Positions 53,604 to 64,000 are shown, counted from the stretch's first letter. The stretch is DNA of 64,000 nt from Ignavibacteriales bacterium (GCA_016709155.1 JADJEI010000006.1:124001-188000); one strand, 5' to 3'. Numbers and translations are program-made. The notes: a model not told the origin generated them from the letters alone.

Positions 53604-56600
53604 TTATCTGAGCCGGGCATTTTGCCTGGCTTTTTTATTTCTAGCTTGTTTAGCCGCAATTTTTCTTTGTCTTTCAGATGCATCAATAATAAAGTGATAT
53701 ACATGAACCATTGAGTCGTCTTCGGGATTTTTATGAAAAGTTAAAACCACATCTTTAATTCCATCAATGAGCACAGAAGCATCATGAATTATTTCTATCA
53801 TTTCAAAATATTTTTCATCATTATCATCGACATAAAAAGTTGATAAAATATTTTCCCTTTCCTTTACAATTTTCTTTATATCTTCAGTTTTATTAAAGAT
53901 AATTGTAAAACAAAAACCGCGATTTGCTTTCGCATATCCGAAAACCTGTTTTAATTGATCTTCAAAGTTTGTTTTACTCCATTCTTTATTTTCTCCTACG
54001 GAATATACTTCTATAGTCTTGCTATTATAAATATAGAAATCCAATTCTCCAGATTTTTTAGACTGTATCCTACAGGAGCCTCTCGTTCAACAATAATTCC
54101 TTTATCTTTAAGTCGAGCTTGTATGATTAGCCTCAACTCATCACTCATATCCGTTTCTGATAGCTTCTCTAATCTATGATTGATTGTCCGCTTCTGTTCA
54201 ATTGAATAAAATATTTCTTGAATAATTAACTCTTCAACCTTGGTAATATTGTAAGTAAAAGTTTTGCGGATTGTTGGAATAACGGTACTTCTGAATTTTG
54301 ATAAAAGTGCATTAGCAGCAGAGGGGTCTTCTACAAAATCATTTACAATCTCTTCAAGCTCAGGAATTATTTCGATGATACTTTCATATACTGCAAAACT
54401 TGTATCATTTAAATTAGGGATAAGATCTTTTGCTATCAGTAAATAATATAAAGCTTTACCTTTATTAATTTCTGAATAGGCTGCACCTAAATTCTTATAA
54501 ATAAGATATTCATTTGGATATTTCCTAAATTTTCCTCTAACAATATTATCGCTTCTCTATTTTGGTTATTTTTTATAAGAGAAGCAGAATAAGTAATTAT
54601 ATCTCCCTTTGCTAAAACCTTAAACCTTTTTTTATATTGCTCAAAATATTTAACTGAAGTCGAAAAATCTTCCTTAAAATAATGGAGTAAGCCAACGAGA
54701 TTATATATCTCGCCGGGTATAAGTTTCAATGTCTTTTCTGCATTATCAAAATCTTTTATTATTAAATACCCTCTGAATCTTAATTCTTTTATATCGCTTG
54801 AATAGTATTGAAAACCTAACGATTCAATATATTCAGTGTACTTAATCGCTTTATCTGGAAAATTATATTTTAATAAGAGTTGTGCTTCTATCTTAGCCCT
54901 ACCTAAACCAGTTCCCCTCAAATCTTTCGGAAATGACGAGATTAGATCGAAATTTTTTATAGTCTCAATTTCTGGAAATTTCCGTTGATAAAAGCTCAAT
55001 TCAGTAAATGACAGATGATTTTTTATCTCATCAAAATAAGTAGGTACATATGCACTACCTTTGTACTTTAATAAATCTATAATTATAATTGATAATAATT
55101 GTCTTTCACTGAAATTAGTATTGAAGAGAAAAGTATCAGAAATAATATCATTCCACTCCAGAGGCTCAATAATTTCTGATTTTATCTTTATAATACCTTT
55201 ATAGCTGTTAAGAACATAATCTGGTATTTCATTTCTGTGTTTATTATAATTTAGTGAATATTCAGTTAGAATTCCTAAGTGAAATCTTAACTTTGCTCCA
55301 TCATTATAGATATTAGTTGCATTCTTTATGTCATTAAAAAGCGAAACAAAATCATATTTATTAAGGAAAACAGTTAATTCACTATCTGTTAGCGATAAAA
55401 TTGCTTTGAAAAAATTTTCTTTTCCACTAATGTCATAGTAATGACCAATTAAAGTTTCACGTTCTAAAATTTTATAATAATGATTGATAATAATTGATCT
55501 TAATTTATTTGAGTATTCCCAATAACTATTAAAAACATCGAAAGGCGAAAAGTCAAAAGATTTATCAATTTGCTCCGAAACTTTTTTTAATACTAAATCA
55601 AACACATTCTCAGATTTATTTTCCGAGAAAAAATCTATCACATAATTTCTCAACATCTTTTTAACTTCATACTGATAATCATATTGTATCACACCCGGTG
55701 ATGATGGTAAGTAGAGATATAGATCCAATAGTAAAGATAAATCAATCTCTTTACCCTCATATATTGAATCAATAAAGAATTGAAGAATCTTGAATTTTAA
55801 TTCATTGACATTTATTTCTCTTTCTTTAGCTAAGTTAATATTAGCAGAGGAATTAAATAATTGTAGGATTATAAAAGGTGAGAAATTTAAATCATTTTTC
55901 TCGACCCATTTATCTTTCCGAAGGGAAAAAGTATTTAATAACTCCATTCTATAGAAATATGAATTACAGTAATTAAATATTTCTTCCCATTCTGATAAGG
56001 AAAATTCACTACCAAGATACCACAGTATAAATTCAACATCTTTGAATAAATCACGAAATAAATTTCGATTTTCATAACTATTAAAAATCCATTGCTCAAC
56101 AGAATCTATTCTTCTGAATAAATTATTTTCCTCTTTATACTCATCAGAATATGGGTCTAATGAAGATCCCTCAGGTGGATTATAAATATCAGTCCCTTCT
56201 ATTTCATACGGTGCATATAGCATTCTTTGCAAAAAATTAATTTTCTCAATTTTCAAAATTTCATTTTTTGTTTTTAATACTTGGGAAGCAAATCTCTTTA
56301 ATTGATCTTTTTTGTATAAACCAATAGAGTTAATTATAGTATCTAGGTTTAGTTCCATAAAGTTAAGAGCGACTAGAAGATAAAAATATTTATCAATATT
56401 TTTGTCCATTCAGAATAGCTTATAGTTATAAGATATTCTGCTAATGCTTCCTTAAATTGCTTACCAATTCCTTTATAGTTGTGAAATATAGCATCGAATA
56501 AATCTTCTTCATCATTAATTAAATCTTTAATATTAAAATTGGGATAGTCCATGTCATTAATTGATTCTTCAATATGATGACCATAAAAGAATGGATAATA

Positions 56601-56996
56601 AATAATAAGTTTTTTATCTAATGATTCATAAAATTTATAAATAGGATTTGGGTTATCAGTTCTTCTCAATAAATAGGGGTTTAAAATTGCAAAGTGTTCA
56701 GATTGGATAAGATAATACTTGTCAGTGAGTTCCTTTAGATCAAATTTTTGTATTGAATTTTTTTCATTCCATTTATCTATACTTTGAAATAATAGTTTTT
56801 TGCTATGCGGGATATGTAATTCGGGGTCAAACCTGTTTATTATTTTTAGAAATAATTCTTTTACTCTATATTTTTCCAGAAACTCAATATCAGTTTTATT
56901 TTCTTCTTTTGGAGGATTAAAATCATGCTCAAATAATTTTATAATTCTTTTTATATAAAATTTATCTTCTTCAAGTTCGTAATGCTCTTTCCTCAA
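53604..56996 (-). CDS. Large TPR-containing protein with possible C-terminal nuclease-like region (frameshifts)
   Basis: Frames 56996-56373, 56409-54487, a stretch at about 54525-54050 and 54044-53604 join into about 1130 codons when single bases are added at the homopolymer runs near 56399, 54527 and 54054. The N-terminal 700 residues are helical with no known domain (FYIKRIIKLFEHDFNPPKEE, WKVLYN-free, NPYLLRRTDNPNPIYKFYES, LFRRIDSVEQWIFNSYENR). Residues about 700-860 look like TPR repeats (GLGRAKIEAQLLLKYNFPDK, LVGLLHYFKEDFSTSVKYF, NLGAAYSEINKGKALYYLLI). The end has SLKKSGELDFYIYNSKTIEV and FCFTIIFNKTEDIKKIVKE, which resembles a restriction-endonuclease-like core (GELDF) although the usual ExK is not clear. 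It is 13 nt downstream of the HNH gene, the third gene of an operon. Not recognised from any named system. Confidence 0.6.
53612..53636 (+). terminator. Rho-independent terminator on the plus strand
   Basis: Arms GCCGGGCA and TGCCTGGC (one G-T pair) with loop TTT and a following T6 run. It overlaps the last codons of the minus-strand TPR gene, so the T run shows it acts on plus-strand transcripts. Confidence 0.75.
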
Positions 56997-57009
56997 TTTA
57001 ACACCCTTT

Positions 57010-58143
57010 TTATAATTTTAAATACTCCTCAAACGTCTCATAATTCTTAACCCCATTTGACTTGTTTCTTTTACCTTGTATTGTTTTATCAATTCTATCA
57101 TAAAGATATACACATAACTCGTTAAATTTTTCTTCTGGTATAAAATAAGTCTTGGCTTTAAATCTACTTTGAATAGATGTATGAATTTCACTATGGTTAA
57201 ACTTATCAAACCTACCATAACTTGAATCAACTTTTCGATAATTGTAATATCTATCAATTAAATATTTTACATAATTGTTCATATTAAGATTTGCTCCAAT
57301 ACTTCCAATTGGATGGTGCATCTTGGGAATCCGTTTGCCCTTAATATTTACAGTGTTAGCTATTATACTGGAATCGATTTTATTTTTATTAAGATTAAAG
57401 ATTGTGCCAGCATGGGGTGCCTTTAGATGGGCAGCTTTTTGATGAATTAAATCTTGTTTCTTTTTCATAACTTCTACAATAGAGATTATACCTTCTTCAA
57501 TATCCGTATGACATTTTTTACACGCTAATATCAGATTTAATTCCTCGTTTGGTCCACTCTGACTTCTTGGTATAATGTGATGAATATCCAGAAAAGATAT
57601 TTCTCTTTCCCCACAAAAGGGACAGGTACTATTAGCTTCCTGAAATATTTTTTTCTCTATTCTTTTAGGAATTTTCTTGTCATTTCTACTATTAGTTGTT
57701 TTGGAACCGCTATTCTTTTTTACGGGTTTTGGTTTAATAACAATCATCCTCATACACATTTGAGATGACATACTAACAACATCATAAAGTGAACCGTGAT
57801 AAACCGCACCTATAGAAACACCATTTACTGTTTGATCACCAACTAAACCAATATTGAATTGACCACTGTACAATCGTAGAAAGTTGTACCATATGTTTAT
57901 TGGTTCTTTAATAGTAAAAACTTCAGCAAATTCTTTTAGTGATTTATAATTTTCTACCAGTTTGTTACCAGCTACATAAGCTAATGTCTTAAACTGATTT
58001 AACGCCATTAAATTACTACCTCCAGCTAAAGAATAAATAGATGGGACACTACCCCACTGGTAATCTAATCTTAAGCCTTTAAGAGAAGAACCTAATTCAT
58101 CAAACTTTTCTGCTAATTCTTTCCAACTATAATCATCTTCCAT
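57010..58143 (-). CDS. HNH endonuclease domain protein
   Basis: 377 residues from ATG 58143 (MEDDYSWKELAEKFDELGSS) with GGGA 8-9 nt before it; a GTG at 58173 that overlaps the upstream stop would add 10 residues. An N-terminal helical part (residues about 10-165) is not recognised. Residues about 170-235 hold the HNH nuclease with zinc knuckles: CPFCGEREISFLDIHHIIPR, SQSGPNEELNLILACKKCH. A long linker and a C-terminal Tyr-rich part (YVKYLIDRYYNYRKVDSSYG, FIPEEKFNELCVYLYDRIDK) follow. HNH domains nick or cut DNA or RNA using one metal ion. It is placed between the type IIG-like gene and the TPR gene and is probably a functional part of that system. Confidence 0.82.
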   Translation of the reverse strand: MEDDYSWKELAEKFDELGSSLKGLRLDYQWGSVPSIYSLAGGSNLMALNQFKTLAYVAGNKLVENYKSLKEFAEVFTIKEPINIWYNFLRLYSGQFNIGLVGDQTVNGVSIGAVYHGSLYDVVSMSSQMCMRMIVIKPKPVKKNSGSKTTNSRNDKKIPKRIEKKIFQEANSTCPFCGEREISFLDIHHIIPRSQSGPNEELNLILACKKCHTDIEEGIISIVEVMKKKQDLIHQKAAHLKAPHAGTIFNLNKNKIDSSIIANTVNIKGKRIPKMHHPIGSIGANLNMNNYVKYLIDRYYNYRKVDSSYGRFDKFNHSEIHTSIQSRFKAKTYFIPEEKFNELCVYLYDRIDKTIQGKRNKSNGVKNYETFEEYLKL

Positions 58144-58169
58144 ATTTTTTCCCTTTATAAGATTCCCCC

Positions 58170-61100
58170 TCACCCTACCACCTTTTTAACCAGCTTATCT
58201 ATTTCTTTCATTTCTTCTGCAAGATGTTTTTTTATTGCTACTCTTAATCTGCCGAGGTGAATTGCACTTAGTTCTTGTTGTGGTGGGTTTGTTTCTAAAT
58301 ATTGTTTTGCCTTTACGTGTGCTTGCTCGCTTAGTTGTGTAAGTTTAATGTGTATTTCGTTTGTCTCATCAAATCTTGGAAAGTAAACATCTAATATTTT
58401 TTTATGAACATCTCTTGCCCCAAACAATCCTTTCGATTGAAAGTCTTTCATTAGTTCATTTGGGATGGATGAATTAAGTATTGCAGCAATATAAAAAGCT
58501 ACGTTAGGATCACTAGTAAAAAAGACATAGGCTTTAGTATCAACAAAAAACTCAAGATCAATCTCATCTCTTTTAACAACAGTTGCATTAGCGTCTTTTG
58601 CAGACGAATTATAGATGACTAAATATTCTGAGTTTAGATTCTGAGAACTAAGTTTATTATGAAAGTCTAAGTATTGAATTGCTGAAGTTTCCTTGTTATG
58701 AACAGTCTTGTTAAGTTTCCAGAAATTCTCCGCCGATTGAAACCATTTCGAAGCATTTAAGTAACCGTTTTCTCTCAATTCATCTACTGAAAGAACTTTA
58801 ATTTTTTTTAGTTCGGTATCAATAATAATTTCAACAGGTAATACAATCAAATCTGGATTTATGAGAGCAAATGGTAATATGCTTTTGGAAAGTGCTGTAC
58901 GAAAAATAAATTTACTTTCTATTTTACCAGTAATATCTACAATATTCCAAGGTTTCTTTGCTTCTCTTTTTGAATGTTCAGAAGATTTTATATTTACAAT
59001 CCTATCATTCCAATCGGATGGCATTTCCTGATTAAGATCAATAAAATAAAAATTACGAGGCGTGATTTCTGCTCCACGTTTGAATAAAGTTTTGTAAGGA
59101 TTTGATTTGGACTGCACTTTTGTTTTTTTTGATGAGAACGCAGAAGATTTTCCTTGTTTTCTTAAATACCAAGTGTTGTTTGTTTCTGTTAAGCTATTAA
59201 GGCTAATCTCATAGTTACAATTCTTAGTGGGTAAAGTTCCAATAAAAGTTTTACCACCTACACCTTTAGAAGGAAATTTTTTTTGTTTTTTTATTTTCCT
59301 TGTTACAATAACACAACTTGGGACACGAAATAAAGGTTTAACATCATTCAAATCCCATATTGAACTTCTTGCAAACCCTTTTGCGTTACCACTCCTTGTA
59401 TTATCGTGATGATCTGCACTGAAAAAACTTCTAGGTAGAACAAATGCTAATGAACCATTATCTTTTAGAAAATATGAATTGCAATAACTAAGAAAAATGG
59501 CTGCAATCTCTAAATTTGGAAAATTCTTGATTGATTTTGGTTTAACATCGTAAATATCTGCAATCGTATTGAGCAACTTTTGATATTCTTCATTCTTTAC
59601 AGAACTATAAGTAAACCACGGAGGATTGCCAATTATATAATCAAACTTACCAGCAAGAAAATAAGGTTTGTATAAATTCTGCACTATAAACTTCCAGATG
59701 CTATCACGTCCTTTTTCTTTTACGATTTTAAAACCTTTATATACTTTGTAAAAACTTTCAATTATTTGTTTATTTAATGAATGACCTTTTAATTTTTTTC
59801 CTGAGAATATTTTCAAAAAACTTCTTCGCTTTCATTCTTCTTGCTCATTGTTTGGTCAGCAAGTTCATCACAAATCTCAAGTGCATCATCAAACAATTTT
59901 ACATCATCAAGTACCTGTGTTGTAAGCTTGTAGTTTTCCTTATCAATATTAAGAGTAAAGTCTTTTCCAAAAAGATTTTCAACTCCTTCCGGTGCAAGTA
60001 AAGTGTTTGCAAGAATAATATTTAAGTAAACAGGATTTTTTGCATCAATTATTTCTTTACCAAGTGCAAGAAGCAAAGTTGTTTTTGCTATCTGCACACT
60101 TAAGGGATGAATATCAATTCCATAAATCTGTTCGTTTATTTCTTCAGCGTTTGATTCAGGATTTAATTCTTTTACTCTATGAATTGCAGCTCGTAAAAAG
60201 AACCGCTTCCGCAAGCAGGATCTAATATTTTATCAGTCTTCTTAAAATTAAATTCTTTAACAATTCGTTCACACAACCAATCAGGAGTATAATACTCACC
60301 AAGTGAATGTCTTGTATCTAAATCTATAAGTTCCTGGTAAACACCTTTAAGAACATCTTCATCAACCTTATCAAAATCAAAAGAAGAAATTTCCTGTGCA
60401 ATCAGGCGAAATACTTTTTTTAGACTCTTAAAGTTTCTATCGCTTACAACCCAATGATAAAAATCATTATCAACAAAATTCCTGATATTGTATTTATGGA
60501 ATAAACTACCATCAAGAATAGCTTTTAATTCAGCATCGTCAATGTAATCATCATTAGATACAACACTGTATGCAAGCATCTTTGAAAAAACACTTAGGTA
60601 AGTGTGGATTAAGAATATACTTTCTCTTCCATCGAATGAGCCATAAGCAACACTTAAAAATTTATTCCATTGCTCGTACGAAACCTGGACTTCACCGTAT
60701 TTCTTAGCCTCATTAAACCAATTACTTAAAACCTGGTAACTTTCAATAAAAACATTGCTCTGGTAACCAAATGCTTCTTCAATTCTTTTTAATGTTGCGC
60801 GTTGTTTTTCTTCCTTAAAAAGGAAACGATCTATCCAGTAATAAAAATCTTCCGCATTCTTTTCATTCAAAACAAATGATGCGCTTTTAACTTCATCAAG
60901 CTTCAGTTCATCTTCTTTAAGTTCTTTCAGTTTATCAATACATTCAACTGCAGGAGCATAAACTTTCCAGGTAATAAAATCAGATGCAATCAAAGTAAAA
61001 TTATATCCTTCACCCGAATTGAATTGTCCTAACAAGTAACCGGCTAATTGTTCTTTCGCGTGAGTTAAAGTTTGTTTAAGATCATTTTCAAATTCAATTA

Positions 61101-61341
61101 TTATTTTGTTGTAAAGAGTATCGGCACTTCCTTTATGAAGTTTATCTTTTCGTGGAATGTTCAGAATTGTTTTTTCAGAGCCAAGAGAAATTTTATCAAC
61201 CAACTTTAGAATATCTTTATCATCACCATAAAGCCTGTTTAACAAGTCTTTAAACGCTTCCTTCTTAGTATGCTCTTTATTAGCCTGTTTTACTTTTTGG
61301 AAGTATTCTTTGATGAGTATGGATTTTGTATCAGTATTCAT
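58170..61341 (-). CDS. Type IIG-like restriction-modification enzyme (N6-adenine methyltransferase with N-terminal nuclease), two frameshifts
   Basis: Frames 61341-60172, 60214-59813 and 59816-58170 join into about 1057 codons if one T (coding strand) is added near 60195 (restoring ACGSGSFLRAAIHRVKEL) and near 59815 (EEVFLKIFSGKKLKG). The N-terminal part has LYNKIIIEFENDLKQTLTHA, a PD-(D/E)XK-like segment as in fused Eco57I/BpuSI-type enzymes. Motif I is LDPACGSGSF, motif IV is FDYIIGNPPWF, together an N6-adenine MTase. A target-recognition part follows to the C terminus (FQSKGLFGARDVHKKILDVY). A single polypeptide would cut and methylate. The stop overlaps the potential GTG start of the HNH gene, so they are coupled. 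The alternative is a methylase-only BREX/PglX-like enzyme; no pglZ or brxC is near. Confidence 0.78.
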
Positions 61342-61726
61342 TTAAGTAATTAATTTTTACTATTGAAATTTAATCTATATCCAATTAAATAAGCGATTCA
61401 ATTTTCAAAACGGAGTATCTAAACATATTTACAAAATCCATTCCTAACCGCCTTCAAAAAACCTAATCATCACTCAGCGGGCAAAAGTAAATTATAGCTG
61501 TGTAAAAAGTTAGCGTTTTTGTTTTAAACTCTTGGGTTGTATCATCTCTTCGGAATCAGGGGCTTTGCGAATTGGCTAATTTACGAATTGTTAAATTGTT
61601 GTTTGTTTGAAATATAACTGAAAATTTGCGAAATTTTCCTGCACACGGGAGGGTATTAAGCAAGTTTTAAAAAACTTAATAATGGTATGAATAACTTTAA
61701 AGTTTGCAATAGAGAAGTATGATGAT
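61342..61726. other. Non-coding interval
   Basis: About 385 bp with the promoter of the type IIG operon expected near 61360-61450. Nothing specific recognised. Confidence 0.4.
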
Positions 61727-61752
61727 AAAAAGCTCCCCATTAATGAGGAGCC
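61727..61752 (-). terminator. Rho-independent terminator after the cytochrome-like lipoprotein gene
   Basis: GCTCC...GGAGC stem around an AT-rich loop, followed on the minus strand by TTTTTATC. Located 55 nt beyond the stop of the 61808-62260 gene. Confidence 0.75.
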
Positions 61753-61807
61753 TTTGCCTCAACATTGTCCGATCGGAAATGTCTTGAGAGGAGCACATAG
61801 GTAGAAA

Positions 61808-62260
61808 TTAATTATCTCTGGCACCCTCAATTATCCACTGCTGTATAACGGCAATTTCAACTGATGTAAGTGGAGTATCTTCATAAGGCATCTGCTTGCC
61901 AGTGATCCCCTGGGCATTAGTTAGTTTCATGATGAGATAACTGCCAGAAGGGTCGCCCCTAATAACATCACAAAAACCCATTGATTGTGACTGTTCACCA
62001 GGGCCAAGTATAGAAATTGCAGAACTGACAGAATAAGAACTCGCACCCCCACCATGACAATCTATATTATCACAGTTATGAGTCTGAAGAATCGGAAAAA
62101 TATCTTGCTGAAAAGAAACAGTAGCAGCAGGAAAATCATTCGGATTAAAATTTGTGTTGCAATCCAATGGTTCGGGAGCAGCAGGGTTGTCAGAGGATTT
62201 ACAAGAATACAATGATAGAGAAAGAATAAGAATTAAAGAATAAAATGCAAGAAATTTCAT
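61808..62260 (-). CDS. Cytochrome-c-like lipoprotein with atypical CX4CH site
   Basis: 150 residues. Lipobox LSLYSCKSS. The mature part is SFQQDIFPILQTHNCDNIDCH then GGG, followed by MGFCDVIRGDPSGSYLIMKL and GKQMPYEDTPLTSVEIAVIQ QWIIEGA, the layout of the small planctomycete-type cytochrome c/PSCyt1 domains (Phe-x-x-x-Ile-x-Pro-Ile-Leu, CH, distal Met-Pro). The heme site is CDNIDCH, with four residues between the cysteines instead of two. The distal ligand would be Met in GKQMPY. The start codon overlaps the stop of the NHL lipoprotein gene (TAATG), so they are translationally coupled. A role in electron transfer or as a non-heme remnant is open. Confidence 0.75.
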   Translation of the reverse strand: MKFLAFYSLILILSLSLYSCKSSDNPAAPEPLDCNTNFNPNDFPAATVSFQQDIFPILQTHNCDNIDCHGGGASSYSVSSAISILGPGEQSQSMGFCDVIRGDPSGSYLIMKLTNAQGITGKQMPYEDTPLTSVEIAVIQQWIIEGARDN

Positions 62261-63404
62261 TATGGATTTTTAACCTTTTTAATTTGATTATTGTAAGTAT
62301 CGGCGATAAAAAGAGTGTGAGAAACTTCATCATAGAAAATTCCACCCGGAGTATTCAGCATTGAAAGTTTAGCCGGGGTTCCAGTGGGTGAAGAACCAGG
62401 GATACCATTGCCAACAACGGTTTCGATGATCCCAAGCGGATTAATTTTCCTAATTACATGATTATAAGTATCGGTAAAATAAATAAAATGATCATCAGAT
62501 TGGTAAATATCAGTTGGATGATTTAGCTCGGCAAATTTTGCAAGGCCACCATCACCAGAATAACCTGCGGCACCAGTACCGGCGATAGTATAAACCTCTC
62601 CGGAATAAAGCTCAAGGAATCTAATTCTATTATTATCAGTATCGGCAATAAAAATTCCGTCAGGATGATGGCCCCAGCAGATTTTGCCACCAGGAATAAG
62701 GTCGGAAGTAGAAGGAAAATTGAATTTTACAGAATCACCGAAACCATCAGTAAAACCCTTTTGACCACCACCTGCAATAGTTGAGATATTGAAAAACGTA
62801 TCAATCATACGGATTCTTTGATTGGCTTGATCGGAAATCAACATATTACCATCTTCATCGAATACGATACTATTAGGCAGGTTAAATTTTGCAAGGTTTG
62901 CCGGACCACCATCTCCTTCAAATCCGGGGGTTGAACCGAAAGGAGAAGAAAGCATCATAGAGGTGGGGTCTATGGATTGAATTTTAGAATTTTCCAGGAA
63001 GCCAGCCAAATTTTTCCATTTAAATCGTAAGTGATTCCAGACGGATGATCCAAATTAATCATTGAAGCAGAGCCGGAGAGATCATCGCCAGGATTACCCG
63101 TACCAATAAAACCATTGATAATACCTGATGAATCAATAATACGGATACAGTTGTTACTCCAATCAACGATACATATCTTGTGATCCGGAGTAATAAAACC
63201 ATCTATAGGGAAGTTAAGATTAGCATTTATAGCAAGATCGCCATTACCCGCAAAGCCGGCAACACCAGATATACCTGCTACGATATAGAGAATACCATCC
63301 TGATTATCCATTAGAGGCTCTGTTGAATTATCCTGATTGCAGCCAACGGAAAGCATGAGAGAGAAAATAAAAATAAAAAGATAAAACTTATTATACCTTA
63401 GCAT
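62260..63404 (-). CDS. NHL-repeat lipoprotein (one frameshift)
   Basis: Two frames (63404-62970, 63009-62260) join into about 381 codons if one A is added on the coding strand in the run near 62990-62993 (WLASWKNSKIQSIDP). Lipobox LMLSVGCNQ. Six NHL-type propeller blades follow (LDHPSGITYDLNGKIWLAS, FNLPNSIVFDEDGNMLISDQ, IAGTGAAGYSGDGGLAKFAE, LNHPTDIYQSDDHFIYFTDT, NTPGGIFYDEVSHTLFIADT). NHL propellers bind proteins, RNA or glycans, and many occur as exported proteins in this phylum. A tandem homologue lies just upstream. No catalytic residue for lyase activity was noted. Confidence 0.8.
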
Positions 63405-63494
63405 TATAAAATAAATAAATAAAATTGTTGAGAAACAGATTTTAATAAAAGGCTGGTGTTAGACCAAGATAGAATAACACCAGCGATTAATAAA

Positions 63495-64000
63495 TTAAGG
63501 GTTTTTAACTCTTTTAACTTGCTGATTAAAAGTATCACAGACATAAAGTGTATGATTATTCTCATCATAAAAAACACCGGAAGGGGTGTTAAGTTTAGCA
63601 AGAGTAGCCAAAGTACCATCATCAGAATAGCCGGCAGTACCATTTCCTACGACAGTGGTTATGTTACCTGCAGGATCAATTTTACGAATTACGTGATTGC
63701 GTGAATCAGCGATAAAAATATCACCGTCATGGGTACAAACTAAGTCGGTAGGATAATTGAGCTGAGCAAGAAGGGCAGAGCCACCATCGCCAGAGTAACC
63801 GGCTGCACCGGTTACAGCAATAGTAGTTACTTCTCTTGTTGCGATATTAATTTTTCTGATTCTGTTATTTTGGGTATCAGCAACATAAAGATAAAGTCCA
63901 TCTTCACTAAGACAGATTTTGCCACCAGGTACTGCATCGGAGCCTTTAGGCATATTAAATTGAGCTAAATCACCAATACCATCAGCGAAACCTTGAGTAC
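63495..64000 (-). CDS. NHL-repeat protein, tandem homologue (5' end outside window)
   Basis: Open from the window edge to a stop at 63495. The visible 168 residues are NHL blades (LYVADTQNNRIRKINIATRE, VTTIAVTGAAGYSGDGGSAL, FIADSRNHVIRKIDPAGNI, LNTPSGVFYDENNHTLYVCD) ending FNQQVKRVKNP, nearly the same terminus as the downstream protein (YNNQIKKVKNP). The start and any lipobox are not visible. The two genes look like a recent tandem duplication, with 90 bp between them. Confidence 0.8.
   Translation of the reverse strand, partial: TQGFADGIGDLAQFNMPKGSDAVPGGKICLSEDGLYLYVADTQNNRIRKINIATREVTTIAVTGAAGYSGDGGSALLAQLNYPTDLVCTHDGDIFIADSRNHVIRKIDPAGNITTVVGNGTAGYSDDGTLATLAKLNTPSGVFYDENNHTLYVCDTFNQQVKRVKNP

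Noticed and set aside
58170..61341. BREX PglX
   Set aside because: The N6-adenine motifs would fit, but none of the other BREX genes is near and an N-terminal nuclease-like segment is present, so type IIG is preferred.
1..64000. tRNA, rRNA and riboswitch genes
   Set aside because: No cloverleaf, rRNA-like stretch or known riboswitch core was noticed when reading both strands; a covariance search would be needed to be certain.

Overview
The window reads as AT-rich genomic DNA from a member of the Ignavibacteria (Bacteroidota/Chlorobi group). Eleven genes, and two orphan relics, end in the type IX secretion (T9SS) type A C-terminal domain with linker motifs such as PVELTSFTA, NYPNPFNPST and LKVYDVLGNEVATLVNE, which are typical of that lineage. 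The taxonomic call is an inference from protein style; no rRNA or tRNA gene was seen. Almost every gene is on the minus strand. The clear exceptions are a fatty-acid desaturase at 14.6 kb and perhaps a 61-codon frame at 53.4 kb.

Layout. 0-13.2 kb: secreted proteins (a phosphatase-superfamily enzyme, YCF48/BNR propellers, DGG-repeat propellers, a beta-helix protein and its broken copy) with T9SS tails. 13.7-17.1 kb: lipoprotein, desaturase, CreD-like membrane protein. 17.1-26.6 kb: about ten small genes or modules (HigBA toxin-antitoxin, beta-barrels, GNAT acetyltransferase, lipoproteins, membrane proteins), all in one direction and separated by copies of one repeat of about 125-290 bp. Several of these genes are bounded by their own short inverted repeats of the GTTAGGC...GCCTAAC kind. 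This looks like an integron-type cassette array without an integrase in view. 26.6-31.2 kb: a heavily broken type III restriction-modification pair. 31.2-32.2 kb: a non-coding stretch with twelve CCTAGG-centred repeats at exactly 21-bp spacing, a 119-bp MITE-like element and four 11-bp repeats. 32.2-50.6 kb: a second run of T9SS-exported proteins plus a histidine kinase, an S74-type protein, a serine hydrolase and lipoproteins. 51.1-61.3 kb: an apparent defence island made of a DUF488 two-gene operon and a three-gene operon of type IIG-like enzyme, HNH protein and a large TPR protein. 61.8-64 kb: NHL-repeat lipoproteins and a cytochrome-like lipoprotein.

Two properties cut across the regions. 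First, many genes are split by single-base indels, mostly in homopolymer runs. Adding or removing one base restores full-length proteins, so most of these breaks look like sequence errors rather than decay, and such genes are annotated here as single CDS. The type III system and a few others carry too many lesions for that and are called pseudogenes. Second, the T9SS tails contain short palindromes and repeats inserted in frame at three fixed loop positions; some of the same or similar elements occur between genes.

How the genes work together: the exported T9SS proteins would be displayed or released by secretion machinery encoded elsewhere. The cassette genes look like independent accessory functions. 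The 51-61 kb genes look like phage defence. No T9SS core component, integron integrase, CRISPR array or stable RNA gene was recognised.
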